Part shown: piece by piece, positions 1 through 8,608 of the stretch
How the letters are laid out: each line of letters begins with the position of its first letter
Position numbering within the stretch: position 1 is the stretch's first letter
Assembly (NCBI GenBank): GCA_965199585.1
Contig: CBDASI010000001.1
Span: 1-64,000, forward strand
From: JAVVHH01 sp965199585
Lineage (GTDB): Bacteria > Pseudomonadota > Alphaproteobacteria > Acetobacterales > Acetobacteraceae
Length of the DNA: 64,000 bases
Reading direction: 5' to 3'
Notes under the pieces: generated by a model
The model's database searches: none
Seen by the model: only the letters and a program-made list of their open reading frames with translations
Told to the model about the DNA's origin: nothing
Translations under genes and position numbers: made by a program

Positions 1-79
1 AAACATGGCGTTCGGTGCAGGTATCGGTTGTGTCCGATGCGCCTTCCGCCAGGTCGTCAGGCCGATCTATCGTTCGACC

Positions 80-1453
80 ATGCTCGAACTAGATGGTCTC
101 CCCCTGCCGCGGCGCCGCTTCGCGACGCTGGCCATCATGGCGACGTTGGTGCTGGTGGTGCTGGACGGCGCCATCGCCAACGTCGCCCTCCCCACGCTCG
201 CCCTCACGCTGAAGGTGCCGGCGGCGGCCTCCGTATGGGTCGTCAACGGTTACCAGCTCGCTTTGGTCATGACCTTGCTGCCCTGTGCGGCATTGGGCGA
301 GAGCTGGGGGTTGCGCCGGGTCTTCATCGCCGGCGTGACGGTGTTCACCGCGGCGTCGCTGCTGTGTGCGCTGTCGCCTTCGCTGCCCTGGCTCGTCGCA
401 GCGCGGTTCGTTCAGGGGATCGGCGGTGCGGCCGTGCTGGCGCTCGGCATCGGGCTGATCCGCTTCACCCATCCGCATCGGATGCTCGGCAGCATCATCG
501 GCTGGAACGCCACCGTCATCGCCCTGTCCGCCGCGGTGGGACCGACGGTCGGCGCGGCCATCCTGTCGGTCGCGAGCTGGCCCTGGCTGTTCGCCGTCAA
601 CTTGCCCGTGGGCCTGGTCGTGCTCGTGCTGGCCCGCGCGTTGCCGGCACCGGCCGGCACCGGCAATCCGATCGACCGGCTCAGCGCCGTGCTCAACGCC
701 GTCGCGTTCGCCGCTTTCATCTTCGGCATGGCCCGCCTCACGACCGACCCGGTGCTCGCTGCTGCCCTGCTCGTCGCCGCTGTCGTCGCCTTCGTGGCGC
801 TGGTCCGGCGCGAGCTCCGCCACCCGGTCCCGCTCGTGCCGCTCGATCTCCTGCGCGCACGCCCGTTCCGCATCTCGGTCGTCGCGTCGGTCTGTTGCTT
901 CGCCGGACAGATGGCGAGCTACGTGGCGCTGCCGTTCTACTTTGAGCACGCGATGGGTCAGGGTGACTTGGCGACCGGGCTGCTCATGATGCCCTGGCCG
1001 TTGGTGGTGGCGATCGTCGGCCCGCTATCGGGGCGATGGGCGGACCGGGTGTCGAACGGCCTGCTGTGTGCCGCCGGGGGCGGGTTCCTTGCCGCCGGGC
1101 TGGCGCTGGCGGCCGCACTGCCGCCCGGTGGAAGCTTGTTGCCGCTGGAAGGCTGCCTGATGCTGGGCGGGCTCGGCTTCGGCATCTTCCAGACGCCGAA
1201 CAATCGCAACATGCTGCTCTCTGCCCCGAAGCAACGCAGCGGTGCGGTCGGGGGCATGCAGGCCACCGCCCGGTTACTCGGACAGACGATCGGGTCCGTC
1301 ATCATGGCGCTGCTGTTCACCGTCGCGTCGACGGCGACGGCGCCGCGCATCGGGCTGGCGGTCAGTGCGGTGTTGACGCTGGTCGGCGGGCTGGTGAGCG
1401 CGCTGCGCATCGGCAAGGCCAAGCTCGATCCCGAGCCGGCGCTCTCGCCTTAG
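80..1453 (+). CDS. MFS drug-type exporter, DHA2 (EmrB/QacA) family
   Basis: Inner-membrane proton-driven efflux pump of the 14-helix DHA2 branch; the substrate cannot be read from sequence. The protein is hydrophobic throughout. It opens with a helix ending in LDGAIANVALP, the family's helix-1 signature (D plus NVALP), and carries a WGLRR loop like the conserved G-R-K/R-R loop between helices 2 and 3. GFGIFQTPNN in the second half matches the family's late helix motif. The ATG at 80 gives 457 residues and puts helix 1 near the N-terminus as in relatives. An in-frame ATG at 5 would add 25 residues without homology, and no clear Shine-Dalgarno supports either. The gene stands alone; the next gene is 183 bases away. 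Confidence 0.88.
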   Translation: MLELDGLPLPRRRFATLAIMATLVLVVLDGAIANVALPTLALTLKVPAAASVWVVNGYQLALVMTLLPCAALGESWGLRRVFIAGVTVFTAASLLCALSPSLPWLVAARFVQGIGGAAVLALGIGLIRFTHPHRMLGSIIGWNATVIALSAAVGPTVGAAILSVASWPWLFAVNLPVGLVVLVLARALPAPAGTGNPIDRLSAVLNAVAFAAFIFGMARLTTDPVLAAALLVAAVVAFVALVRRELRHPVPLVPLDLLRARPFRISVVASVCCFAGQMASYVALPFYFEHAMGQGDLATGLLMMPWPLVVAIVGPLSGRWADRVSNGLLCAAGGGFLAAGLALAAALPPGGSLLPLEGCLMLGGLGFGIFQTPNNRNMLLSAPKQRSGAVGGMQATARLLGQTIGSVIMALLFTVASTATAPRIGLAVSAVLTLVGGLVSALRIGKAKLDPEPALSP

Positions 1454-1636
1454 CGGGACGCCCCCTACCGACTCGCCCTGGAGCGCGGGGCGAGGCCTCC
1501 CATGCGGTCGCCGAAGAAGGCGTGCCGCGATAGTCTCGGGGGGTCTCGGCGGGGCGATCGGGCAACCGATAGATCGGAATGTCCTCGCAACGACTTCAGG
1601 ACCTGTCTAGGCTTCGCGCGATACAGGAGACGCAGC

Positions 1637-2053
1637 ATGGTCACGATCACCGAGGTGGCGGAGCGGTTCTTCGAAGCCTGCGAAACCGGAAAGGGCTGGG
1701 ACGGCTGCGCAGCATTCTGCACACCTGGCGCGACATTCACCGCCCAAGCCGAACCGCTGGCCGGGCTCACGAGCCTCAGCGAGTATGCCGAGTGGATGAA
1801 GGGCTTGCTGACCTTCATGCCGGATGGTCGCTATGAGGTCAGGTCCTTTGCGACCGACGAGCAGCGCCGCAACGTGTGCGCCTATGGCGTCTTCTCGGCA
1901 ACGCACACCGGCCAGGGTGGCCCGATGCCGCCGACGGGCAAAAGTACGACGACCGACTACGTGTACGTCATGCAATTCGACGATGACCGTATCTGTCACT
2001 TGACCAAGATCTGGAATGCCCCTTGGGCAATGAAGGAACTGGGCTGGACCTGA
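1637..2053 (+). CDS. SnoaL-like / NTF2-fold small protein
   Basis: A 138-residue protein of the NTF2/SnoaL cone-barrel type. Members act as small isomerases, hydrolases or ligand-binding proteins, so the reaction is open. Visible features are a helical start (ITEVAERFFEACETGKGWDG), a middle with the aromatic and acidic residues usual for the pocket, and a closing strand with TKIWNAPWAMKELGW. The start at 1637 has a good Shine-Dalgarno (CAGGAGA, six bases upstream). The open frame runs upstream to 1502, but that extension has no ribosome site and no family similarity. No signal peptide, so it is cytoplasmic. It has no evident functional link to either neighbour. Confidence 0.8.
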   Translation: MVTITEVAERFFEACETGKGWDGCAAFCTPGATFTAQAEPLAGLTSLSEYAEWMKGLLTFMPDGRYEVRSFATDEQRRNVCAYGVFSATHTGQGGPMPPTGKSTTTDYVYVMQFDDDRICHLTKIWNAPWAMKELGWT

Positions 2054-2208
2054 AGAGCAGCTGACACGCGCAAACTGTGCCGCCCGCGACAGAAACTGGC
2101 GCGCGGGACGGGACGCCCAGCACCGCGTTGCGGCCGATCGTCGCCGCACCGGAGGTTGACTGTGGCTGACCTTGCGATGGCCGGTCGCCGGTATGGCACG
2201 GCAAGCCA

Positions 2209-2239
2209 GACAGATTGCGCAAACCCTGGACAGATTGCG
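2209..2239. repeat. Two direct repeats in the 340-base gap before the PEP-CTERM gene
   Basis: The gap 2054-2393 has no credible gene. It contains two exact copies of GACAGATTGCG at 2209-2219 and 2229-2239, a 20-base period (two helical turns), about 155 bases before the next start codon. This spacing would suit a regulator bound twice on one face of the DNA, but no regulator is identified. Otherwise nothing is seen in the gap. Confidence 0.45.
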
Positions 2240-2393
2240 AAGCGAAGTGATCGCGATGCGCTTTATCCTCTTGAAGTTCCCAGGGGATAGTTCACGCCGG
2301 AGTGATGAGAAGGTCTCGGCAGGCTAAGCCACACCGATCGGTGAGCGGCGTCGCCTTGTTCATGATCTGCTCTATTCAGCCGGGGGGCTATTC

Positions 2394-3035
2394 ATGCTGC
2401 GTATCTTGTTTGGTTCGGTCATTACAATAAGCGTTCTTTTCGCCGCGGCGAACGACGCTGAGGCGACGCTGTTCAGCGGGACGGCGACTTACGTCAACGG
2501 GTCCGGTCCGGTGGTGTCGACCAACTCGCCGGTCGCATTCAGTGCCGATCTGATGGCGGGAGAGAGCCAGAGCTTCCCGGATTTCCTCACCTATTCGACG
2601 CCGACGACGAACGGGAACGGGGCGGGGACGGGCACGGTACAGTTTTCGTTTACGAGCCCGACCGCACAAACCGGCAGCATCAGCGTGACGACCGAGGTAG
2701 TTTCGGTCTTGATTCCTGTTCCGCCGCTCTGCGTTTCGGCCGGCGGGCAACAGATCTGCTCGGACCTGCCACCACTCGCGAGCGGGTTCGGGGCGATCGC
2801 GCCGTCATCGGCGCTGGACGTGTCGTTTGGCGACGGATCGAAACTGCGTGTCAGCCTGACGACGGCGCAACTGGGCGGCGGCGGCACGGCGACTGGGCGG
2901 TCGACGCTCACGCTGACCGATCTAGCGGACGCGCCCTCGGCCCCCGCCACCAGCGTGGTGGAGCCCGGGTCGATCGCGCTGCTGGCCGGGTCGATGGGGC
3001 TGCTCGGGATCCGCAGGCGCCGCCACCAAGGGTGA
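2394..3035 (+). CDS. PEP-CTERM-type exported protein
   Basis: A 213-residue secreted protein. It has an N-terminal signal peptide (hydrophobic core FGSVITISVLFAAA, cleavage likely near residue 25) and a Ser/Thr/Gly-rich beta-type body. The C-terminus is a typical tripartite sorting signal: a short motif read here as VEPGS (usual form VPEPGS), a hydrophobic stretch ALLAGSMGLLGI, and a basic tail RRRRH. PEP-CTERM proteins are processed by an exosortase (EpsH/XrtA) and usually go to the outer surface with exopolysaccharide. No exosortase is in the window. A cysteine pair (PLCVSAGGQQIC) could form a disulfide. It is monocistronic; the start is ATG at 2394 after a G-rich stretch. Confidence 0.78.
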   Translation: MLRILFGSVITISVLFAAANDAEATLFSGTATYVNGSGPVVSTNSPVAFSADLMAGESQSFPDFLTYSTPTTNGNGAGTGTVQFSFTSPTAQTGSISVTTEVVSVLIPVPPLCVSAGGQQICSDLPPLASGFGAIAPSSALDVSFGDGSKLRVSLTTAQLGGGGTATGRSTLTLTDLADAPSAPATSVVEPGSIALLAGSMGLLGIRRRRHQG

Positions 3036-3063
3036 TGCAGGCCGGCAACGGCTTCGTCACCCT
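3029..3063 (+). terminator. Possible terminator after the PEP-CTERM gene
   Basis: Seven-base arms AGGGTGA (3029-3035) and TCACCCT (3057-3063) enclose a 21-base loop. The left arm includes the stop codon. No T-run follows, so this is a weak call. Confidence 0.3.
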
Positions 3064-3215
3064 CAGCGACAACTCCTGTCCCACTCAGTCGTCGCGCAGA
3101 AGGCGCGATCCTGGCGGGGCCGGACGCGGTTGTTCGTCACGCGACGCCAGCGGGCAGGGTCCGGTCTCTCGCCCAGCCTGATGGCGAAGTCGCCGTAAGC
3201 AACGCGCGCGGGCGT

Positions 3216-3370
3216 TCATTGGACCAGATTGCCGTACTCATGCGTGTAGGCGCCCGCATCGACGTGGCTGAACCCTGCGTCCAGCACCGGCCGGGCCAGA
3301 GATAGTCAACTCGCCCCTCTTCCAGCCGGCAGATGGCGGTGTCGGCCGTGGTGAAGCCTCGGCCATTACA
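3216..3370 (-). pseudogene. Unidentified frameshifted gene remnant (3' end)
   Basis: Apart from the operator at 3563, the 3036-3595 gap holds no intact gene. On the minus strand a frame ending at the TGA at 3216 reads like a real C-terminus (VLDAGFSHVDAGAYTHEYG, then NLVQ). An upstream piece in another frame reads RLEEGRVDYLW. Together they look like the tail of a degraded enzyme broken by a frameshift. I do not recognise the family, and chance open frame in GC-rich DNA is possible. Confidence 0.28.
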
Positions 3371-3562
3371 GACCGGCCTCACTCCCGCACGGACCAGCGG
3401 GCTGCTTCGTCGCGTCCGGCTTGGAAGCGTTGAAGCCACGCCGCACCGGCTCGGTCCTCCCGCTCGGCAACGAAGGTCCTTCCCACGGTGGCGAGGGTGC
3501 CATGGCGGCAGCGCCCGATCCGCGCTTGACACGGTGAGCCCCGGTCTGCATTTTCCGGACAA

Positions 3563-3581
3563 GTGTTCGGATAACGAACAC
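3563..3581. promoter_or_regulatory. Operator-like palindrome for the IclR regulator
   Basis: GTGTTCGGATAACGAACAC is a perfect inverted repeat with 7-base arms and a 5-base spacer, ending 14 bases before the IclR-family start codon. A third half-site, TCCGGACA (3555-3562), pairs with TGTTCGGA (3564-3571) with one mismatch. Three related half-sites, two forming a palindrome, resemble the operator architecture known for IclR-family PcaU. The position suggests autoregulation and control of the following operon. Confidence 0.6.
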
Positions 3582-3595
3582 GGGGAGGGATCGGC

Positions 3596-4402
3596 GTGAG
3601 TGACGCGAAAAGCGTTGTGCAATCGGTCGCGAAGACCTTCGCCGTCCTGGGTGCGTTCACCGTCGACCACTCCGAACTCACCATCTCCGAAGTCGGCGAG
3701 CGCGCCGCCCTCGATCGCGGCACGTCGTTCCGGCTCATCAATACGCTCGTGATGCTCGGCTATCTCGCCGCCATCCCCGGCAGCCGCCGCTTCCGCCTAA
3801 CCCTGAAATGCCTCGACCTCGGTTACGCCGCCCTGTCACTCGGCGGACTCACGGCGGTGGCCACGCCGATGCTGCGCGACATGGTGCCGGACCTCGCCGA
3901 TGCCGCGTCGCTCGGCGTGTTGGAGGGGCCGGACGTCGTGTATGTCGCCCGCGTGCAGGCCGATATGGGCCGGCGCGGGCTCGACCGCCGGGTCGGCAGC
4001 CGGACCGGCGCCTATGCCGCCGCACTCGGCCACGTCCTGCTCGCCTGGCTGCCGCCGGACGAGGCGCGGGCGGTGCTCGCCGCCGGCGACCGCGTCCGGC
4101 TGTCGGAGCGCACGCTGGTGGATGTCGATCCGCTGATGGACCGGCTGGCCGCCGTGCGCGCCCAGGGCTACGCCACTGCCGATGGCGAGAACGCCTACGG
4201 CCTGCGCACCGTCGCGGCCCCGGTGCTGGATGGGTCCGGGCAGGTCCGTGCCGGGATCAGCCTGACCATCCGCGTCGAGCGGCAGGAACTCGACGCCTTC
4301 GTGGCGGCCACGCTGCCGCCGCTGCTGCGTGCCACCAACGAGCTCGCCGCCGCGCTGCACAAGGTCGAGCCCGACGCTGCGCCCGCCCGGCAGCGGGCAT
4401 GA
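3596..4402 (+). CDS. IclR-family transcriptional regulator
   Basis: A 268-residue DNA-binding regulator that probably senses an acid-sugar intermediate of the operon it heads. The N-terminal winged helix-turn-helix (about residues 8-70) includes SVAKTFAVLGAF, the IclR hallmark start, and a recognition helix around RGTSFRLINTLVMLGYL. The C-terminal IclR effector domain (about 85-255) has the usual late block with an alanine-rich strand and ISLTIRV. The start is GTG at 3596 with a strong Shine-Dalgarno (GGGGAGGGA). The stop overlaps the kinase start by 4 bases (ATGA), so the regulator is transcribed with the catabolic genes. The palindrome just upstream is its likely binding site. Confidence 0.9.
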   Translation: MSDAKSVVQSVAKTFAVLGAFTVDHSELTISEVGERAALDRGTSFRLINTLVMLGYLAAIPGSRRFRLTLKCLDLGYAALSLGGLTAVATPMLRDMVPDLADAASLGVLEGPDVVYVARVQADMGRRGLDRRVGSRTGAYAAALGHVLLAWLPPDEARAVLAAGDRVRLSERTLVDVDPLMDRLAAVRAQGYATADGENAYGLRTVAAPVLDGSGQVRAGISLTIRVERQELDAFVAATLPPLLRATNELAAALHKVEPDAAPARQRA

Positions 4403-5496
4403 AGACTTATCCGGCATCGGGCATGAGGACGGTTCGCCTGCTGGCCGACGATCTGACCGGCGCGCTGGATACGATGGCGGAGTTCGCCGTCGCGGCGGCG
4501 GGGCCGCTGCACGCGTTCTGGCACGATGGCGCGCCCGGCCGCTTGCCGCCGAGCGCGGCGGTCGACACCGGCACGCGCGAGGCCGGGGCCGAGGTGGCGC
4601 GCAGCCGCATCGAGGCGCTGGCGCCGATGCTGATGGCCGGCGACATCGCGTTCAAGAAGCTCGACAGCCTGATGCGCGGCCAGACGCTGGCCGAGTTGGG
4701 GGCGCTGGCGGCGCGTCCGGAATGGGAGAGCTGCGTCGTGGCCCCGGCGTTTCCGGCGCAGGGCCGCATCACCCGTGGCAGTCAGCAATACCAGCAGGCG
4801 GGCAGCACCTGGTCCCCGGTCGGGCCCGACCTGGTGCAAGCGCTCGGGGCCCGGCGCGCCGCGCCCGGCGATCGTCTTGGCGCCGGCATCACCGTATTCG
4901 ACGCCGAGACGGACGCCGACCTCGACGCCGTCGTGGCGTCCGTGGGGGATCGGCGCGTGCTGTGGTGCGGCACCGCCGGCCTCGCTCAGGCACTGGCGGC
5001 CGCCGATGCCGCCTGTTCGCCGCTGGTGCCGGGGCCGGTGCTGGGTCTGTTCGGGTCCGACCAACCGGCCACCTTCGCGCAACTCCAGGCATGCGCGCCG
5101 CATTGGCTGCACTGGGCGGAGCGGACGCCGCACGATCTCGCCGCACGGCTGGCCGACGGCCTGGCCTTGGTCAGCGTCGATCTGCCGCCGGGCCTCCTGC
5201 GCGACGAGGCGGCCGATCGCATCGGACGTGCGCTGCATCACCTCGCGACCGATGTGGCGCGGCCCGGCACCCTGCTCGTCGCCGGCGGCGAGACGCTGCG
5301 CGGCCTCTGCCTCGCGCTCGGCGCCGAAAGCCTCGAACTGCAAGGCCGCATCCTGCCGGGCCTGCCGCGCGCCATCCTGCGCGGCGGCGCCTGGGACGGC
5401 GTCACCATCGTGTCGAAATCCGGCGCCTTCGGGCCGCCCTCGCTGCTGCGCGACCTGCTGGCCCGCAACGGCTTCTTCCCTGAAAGGACCTCCTGA
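4399..5496 (+). CDS. Four-carbon acid-sugar kinase family protein (DUF1537)
   Basis: Predicted ATP-dependent kinase of a four-carbon sugar acid such as threonate or erythronate. DUF1537 enzymes (OtnK, LtnK, DtnK) make the 4-phosphate. The N-terminal substrate motif ADDLTGALDT is present near residues 12-21. The C-terminal nucleotide-binding half shows LLVAGGETLRG and VSKSGAFGPPSLL, the family's glycine-rich ATP-site blocks. The length of 365 residues is somewhat below the usual 400-430. The start is ATG at 4399 (alternative ATG 4423, closer to the conserved part), and the stop touches the next start codon. Being followed at once by a PdxA homologue is the arrangement known for the D-threonate and erythronate routes, where the phosphorylated acid is oxidised and decarboxylated to DHAP. 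Confidence 0.88.
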   Translation: MKTYPASGMRTVRLLADDLTGALDTMAEFAVAAAGPLHAFWHDGAPGRLPPSAAVDTGTREAGAEVARSRIEALAPMLMAGDIAFKKLDSLMRGQTLAELGALAARPEWESCVVAPAFPAQGRITRGSQQYQQAGSTWSPVGPDLVQALGARRAAPGDRLGAGITVFDAETDADLDAVVASVGDRRVLWCGTAGLAQALAAADAACSPLVPGPVLGLFGSDQPATFAQLQACAPHWLHWAERTPHDLAARLADGLALVSVDLPPGLLRDEAADRIGRALHHLATDVARPGTLLVAGGETLRGLCLALGAESLELQGRILPGLPRAILRGGAWDGVTIVSKSGAFGPPSLLRDLLARNGFFPERTS

Positions 5497-6555
5497 ATGG
5501 CTCCCCCTCTCGTCGCGAGCAACCACCTCGCGATCACCATGGGCGACCCGGCGGGGATCGGGCCCGAGATCATCGTCAAGGCGGCCACCGCGCTGCTGCC
5601 GCGTTTGCGCGACGGCACGCTCCAGCTCGTCGTGATCGGCGATTGCCGCGCGCTCGAAGCGGCTCGCGCCCAGTTCGCCCCGGACCTCGCGATCCCCGAG
5701 GTGACGGCCGAGTCCGAGTGGCCGGCGCTCTGCGCGCTGCAAGCCGGGCCGCCGGCCGCGGAGCCGATCCAGCCCGGCATCCTCACGGCCGATGGCGGCC
5801 GCTTCGCGTTCCAGGCCGTCGATGTCGGCGTCAAGCTGGCGTTGGCCGGCCGAATCGGCGGCATCGTCACCGCCCCGCTGAACAAGGAGGCGCTGAACCA
5901 GGCCGGCTATCACTATCCCGGCCATACCGAGATGCTGGCCGAACTCACCGGCGTCCGCGGGTCCTGCATGATGCTCGCGCACGGCAACATGCGCGTCAGC
6001 CACGTGACGACGCATATCGCGCTCGAGGACGTGCCGAAGCGGGCGACGCCGGAGCGCTTGCGCCGGGTCATCGACCTGACGCATGCGGCGGTGTCGCGGC
6101 TCGGCCTCGGCCGGGCCCGCATCGCGGTGGCCGCGCTGAACCCGCACGCCGGCGAGGGCGGGCTGTTCGGCCGCCACGACATCGACGTCGCCGCCCCGGT
6201 GATCGCCCAGGCGGTGGCGGACGGCATGGACGTGGTCGGCCCGGTCCCGGGCGACACCGTGTTCGTCAAGCTGCGCGCCGGCCAATACGACGCGGTGATC
6301 GCGAACTACCACGATCAGGGACACATTCCGGTCAAGCTGCTCGGCTTCGAGATCGACCCGGCCACCGGCAAATGGAACGACCTCTCCGGCGTCAACATCA
6401 CGATGGGCCTGCCGATCATCCGCACCAGCGTGGATCACGGCACCGCCTTCGACATCGCCGGCCAGGGCATCGCCAACCCGCGCAGCCTGATCGAGGCCGT
6501 CGAATACGCCGAATTACTGGCCGCCCCGGCCCCCCGACAGGAACAAGCCGCATGA
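5497..6555 (+). CDS. pdxA2: PdxA-family dehydrogenase, probably 4-phospho-threonate/erythronate type
   Basis: NAD-dependent metal-requiring dehydrogenase of the PdxA family, 352 residues. The opening motif ITMGDPAGIGPE and the metal-binding histidines in YPGHTEML, NPHAGEGGLFG and ANYHDQGHIP are all visible, so the active site looks intact. True PdxA acts on 4-phosphohydroxy-L-threonine in vitamin B6 synthesis. Paralogues next to DUF1537 kinases (PdxA2) oxidise and decarboxylate 4-phospho-D-threonate or -erythronate to DHAP. The context here, directly after the kinase with adjoining stop and start codons, favours the catabolic role. Shine-Dalgarno AAAGGACC. The next gene overlaps by 4 bases. 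Confidence 0.88.
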   Translation: MAPPLVASNHLAITMGDPAGIGPEIIVKAATALLPRLRDGTLQLVVIGDCRALEAARAQFAPDLAIPEVTAESEWPALCALQAGPPAAEPIQPGILTADGGRFAFQAVDVGVKLALAGRIGGIVTAPLNKEALNQAGYHYPGHTEMLAELTGVRGSCMMLAHGNMRVSHVTTHIALEDVPKRATPERLRRVIDLTHAAVSRLGLGRARIAVAALNPHAGEGGLFGRHDIDVAAPVIAQAVADGMDVVGPVPGDTVFVKLRAGQYDAVIANYHDQGHIPVKLLGFEIDPATGKWNDLSGVNITMGLPIIRTSVDHGTAFDIAGQGIANPRSLIEAVEYAELLAAPAPRQEQAA

Positions 6556-7682
6556 ACGCGCTCTCGACCCCCATCCTCATCGAACGCCCGGCCGCGATCC
6601 GCTTCGGCTGCGGCACGGCCAAGGAAGTCGGCGCTTATGCCCGCGCCCAGGGGTGCCAGCGTATCCTCGTGGTCGCCGACGCCTTCAACGCCGGCCGGGT
6701 CGACCTGCTCGACCTGCCCGGCACGCCGACCGTGTTCGGCACCGTGCGGCCGGAGCCGGACATCCCCAATCTGGACGCGCTGCTGGCGATGGCCGCTGAC
6801 TGCAAGCCGGATCTCGTCGTCGGCTTCGGCGGCGGCAGCGCCATGGATCTGGCCAAACTCGCCGCCGTGTTGCCCGGCAGCGGGCAGACCATCCACGAGG
6901 TCGTCGGGCCGGAGAAGGTGCAGGGCCGGGCCGCCCGCCTGGTGCAGGTGCCGACCACCGCCGGCACCGGCAGCGAGGGCGGCACCCGCTCGCTCGTCAC
7001 CGACCCGGCGACGCAGAACAAGCTGGCGGTGCAGAGCCGGCATATGCTGGCCGATCTCGCCGTGGTCGACCCCGACCTGACCATGACCGTGCCGCGCGAC
7101 GTGACGGCGGCGACCGGCGTTGACGCCATGGCGCATTGCACGGAGGCGTTCACCAGCCGCAAGGCGCACCCGATGATCGACCTCTATGCGCTGGAGGGCA
7201 TCCGCCTCGTCGGGCGCTATCTGCGGCGCGCGGTCGAGGACGGCACGGACGCCGAGGCGCGGGCCGGGCTGGCGCTGGCCTCGATGTATGGCGGCTTCTG
7301 CCTGGGCCCGGTGAACACCACCGCCGGGCATGCCATCGCCTACCCGCTGGGCACGCGGCACCACATCCCGCACGGCCTGGCCTGCGCGCTGATCTTCCCG
7401 CACACGCTGGCCTGGAACGCGCCGGTCGTGGCCGAGAAGACTGCCGCGGTGCTCGACGCCCTCGGCCAGCCCGCCTCGACCGACCCGGCCACCGTCGCCG
7501 GACGCGCCGGCGCGTTCTGCACCGGGCTCGGCATGGACATGCATCTGGGCGCGCACGGCGTCCCCGAAGACGACCTCGACGCCATGGCGACCGAGGCCCA
7601 CGCGATCCGCCGCCTGCTCGACTACAACCCCCGCGACATCACGCGCGACGAGATCGCCGCGATGTATCGCCGCGCCTTCTGA
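6552..7682 (+). CDS. Iron-containing alcohol dehydrogenase
   Basis: A group III metal-dependent alcohol dehydrogenase, 376 residues, cytoplasmic. The NAD(P)-binding part has GFGGGSAMDLAKLAAV and PTTAGTGSEGGTRSLVTD. The metal site shows DAMAHCTEAF and the histidine block GHAIAYPLGTRHHIPHG, with the expected ligands retained. It probably interconverts a hydroxy and a keto or aldehyde group of an acid-sugar intermediate; the direction is unknown. It overlaps the PdxA homologue by 4 bases (ATGA) and precedes a DapA-type lyase by 11, so a sequential role with them is likely. Relatives include maleylacetate reductase and lactaldehyde reductase, but the context does not suit aromatic catabolism. Confidence 0.88.
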   Translation: MNALSTPILIERPAAIRFGCGTAKEVGAYARAQGCQRILVVADAFNAGRVDLLDLPGTPTVFGTVRPEPDIPNLDALLAMAADCKPDLVVGFGGGSAMDLAKLAAVLPGSGQTIHEVVGPEKVQGRAARLVQVPTTAGTGSEGGTRSLVTDPATQNKLAVQSRHMLADLAVVDPDLTMTVPRDVTAATGVDAMAHCTEAFTSRKAHPMIDLYALEGIRLVGRYLRRAVEDGTDAEARAGLALASMYGGFCLGPVNTTAGHAIAYPLGTRHHIPHGLACALIFPHTLAWNAPVVAEKTAAVLDALGQPASTDPATVAGRAGAFCTGLGMDMHLGAHGVPEDDLDAMATEAHAIRRLLDYNPRDITRDEIAAMYRRAF

Positions 7683-7693
7683 GGAGCTGCTGC

Positions 7694-8608
7694 ATGTCCG
7701 CCACCCTGACCGACCGCCCCAAGACCAGCGCGGCGCTGCACCCCACCGGCGTGTTCAGCGCCGCCTGCACGCCGATCCGCGCGGACCTCACGCCGGATCA
7801 CGCCGCCCTGTCGGCCCATTGCCGGCAGCTGCTGACCGACGGGTGTGACGGCATCGCCCTGCTCGGCACGACCGGGGAAGCCAATTCCTTCTCCGCTGCC
7901 GAGCGGATGGCGATGCTGGAGGCCGTGGTCGGGGACGGCGTCGCGTCGGATCGCCTGCTTCCGGGCACCGGGGTCGCGTCGTTCATGGAGACGGTCGAGC
8001 TGACCAAGCATGCGCTGTCGCTCGGGGTGCGGACCGTCGTGATGCTGCCGCCGTTCTACTACAAGAACATCTCCGATGACGGCCTGTTCGCCGCCTATGC
8101 CGCGATCGTCGAGCGCGTCGCCAACCCTGACCTGCGGGTCGTGCTGTATCACATCCCGATGTTCTCGGCGGTGCCGATCCCGATCCCGGTCATCGCCCGC
8201 CTGCGGGACGCGTTCCCCGGCACCTTCACCGGGATCAAGGACAGCTCCGGCGACCTCGCCAACATGAAGGCGCTGGTCGACGCGTTCCCGGGCTTCGCCG
8301 TGCTGGCCGGGGCGGACCCGCTGATGCTGCCGCTGCTGCGCCATGGCGGCGCCGGCTGCATCACGGCGGCCTCGAACCTGGTCGCCGGCGACCTCGCCTT
8401 CATCTACCGCCACTACGCCGACCCGGCCCAGGCCGACGCCGTCGACCAAGCGCAGACCCGCGTCGTCGCTGCCCGCAACCGCGTCTCCGTCCTGCCGCAA
8501 CTGCCGTCGATCAAGGCGCTGCTGGCGCAGAAGACCGGCAACCCGAACTGGGCGCTGGTGCGGCCGCCGATGCTCAAGCTGACCGCGGAAGAGGCGGCGC
8601 GCGTATGA
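7694..8608 (+). CDS. DapA/NanA-family lyase (dihydrodipicolinate synthase superfamily)
   Basis: A class I, Schiff-base (beta/alpha)8 lyase of 304 residues. It shows GTTGEANSFS (substrate carboxylate binding), a tyrosine in VLYHIPMFS where the family has Y-N-x-P, and the lysine in GIKDSSGD that forms the imine with pyruvate or a keto acid. Biosynthetic DapA is unlikely. In a sugar-acid operon such enzymes are typically 2-keto-3-deoxy-acid aldolases or dehydratases. The start is ATG at 7694 with GAGGAG eight bases upstream. The gene ends with a 4-base overlap into the propeller protein, indicating tight co-translation. Confidence 0.87.
   Translation: MSATLTDRPKTSAALHPTGVFSAACTPIRADLTPDHAALSAHCRQLLTDGCDGIALLGTTGEANSFSAAERMAMLEAVVGDGVASDRLLPGTGVASFMETVELTKHALSLGVRTVVMLPPFYYKNISDDGLFAAYAAIVERVANPDLRVVLYHIPMFSAVPIPIPVIARLRDAFPGTFTGIKDSSGDLANMKALVDAFPGFAVLAGADPLMLPLLRHGGAGCITAASNLVAGDLAFIYRHYADPAQADAVDQAQTRVVAARNRVSVLPQLPSIKALLAQKTGNPNWALVRPPMLKLTAEEAARV

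Noticed and set aside
4195..6438. 747-codon minus-strand open frame under the kinase and PdxA genes
   Set aside because: Its product is rich in His/Gln/Arg/Gly and without family features; the plus-strand genes have intact catalytic motifs, overlaps and ribosome sites.
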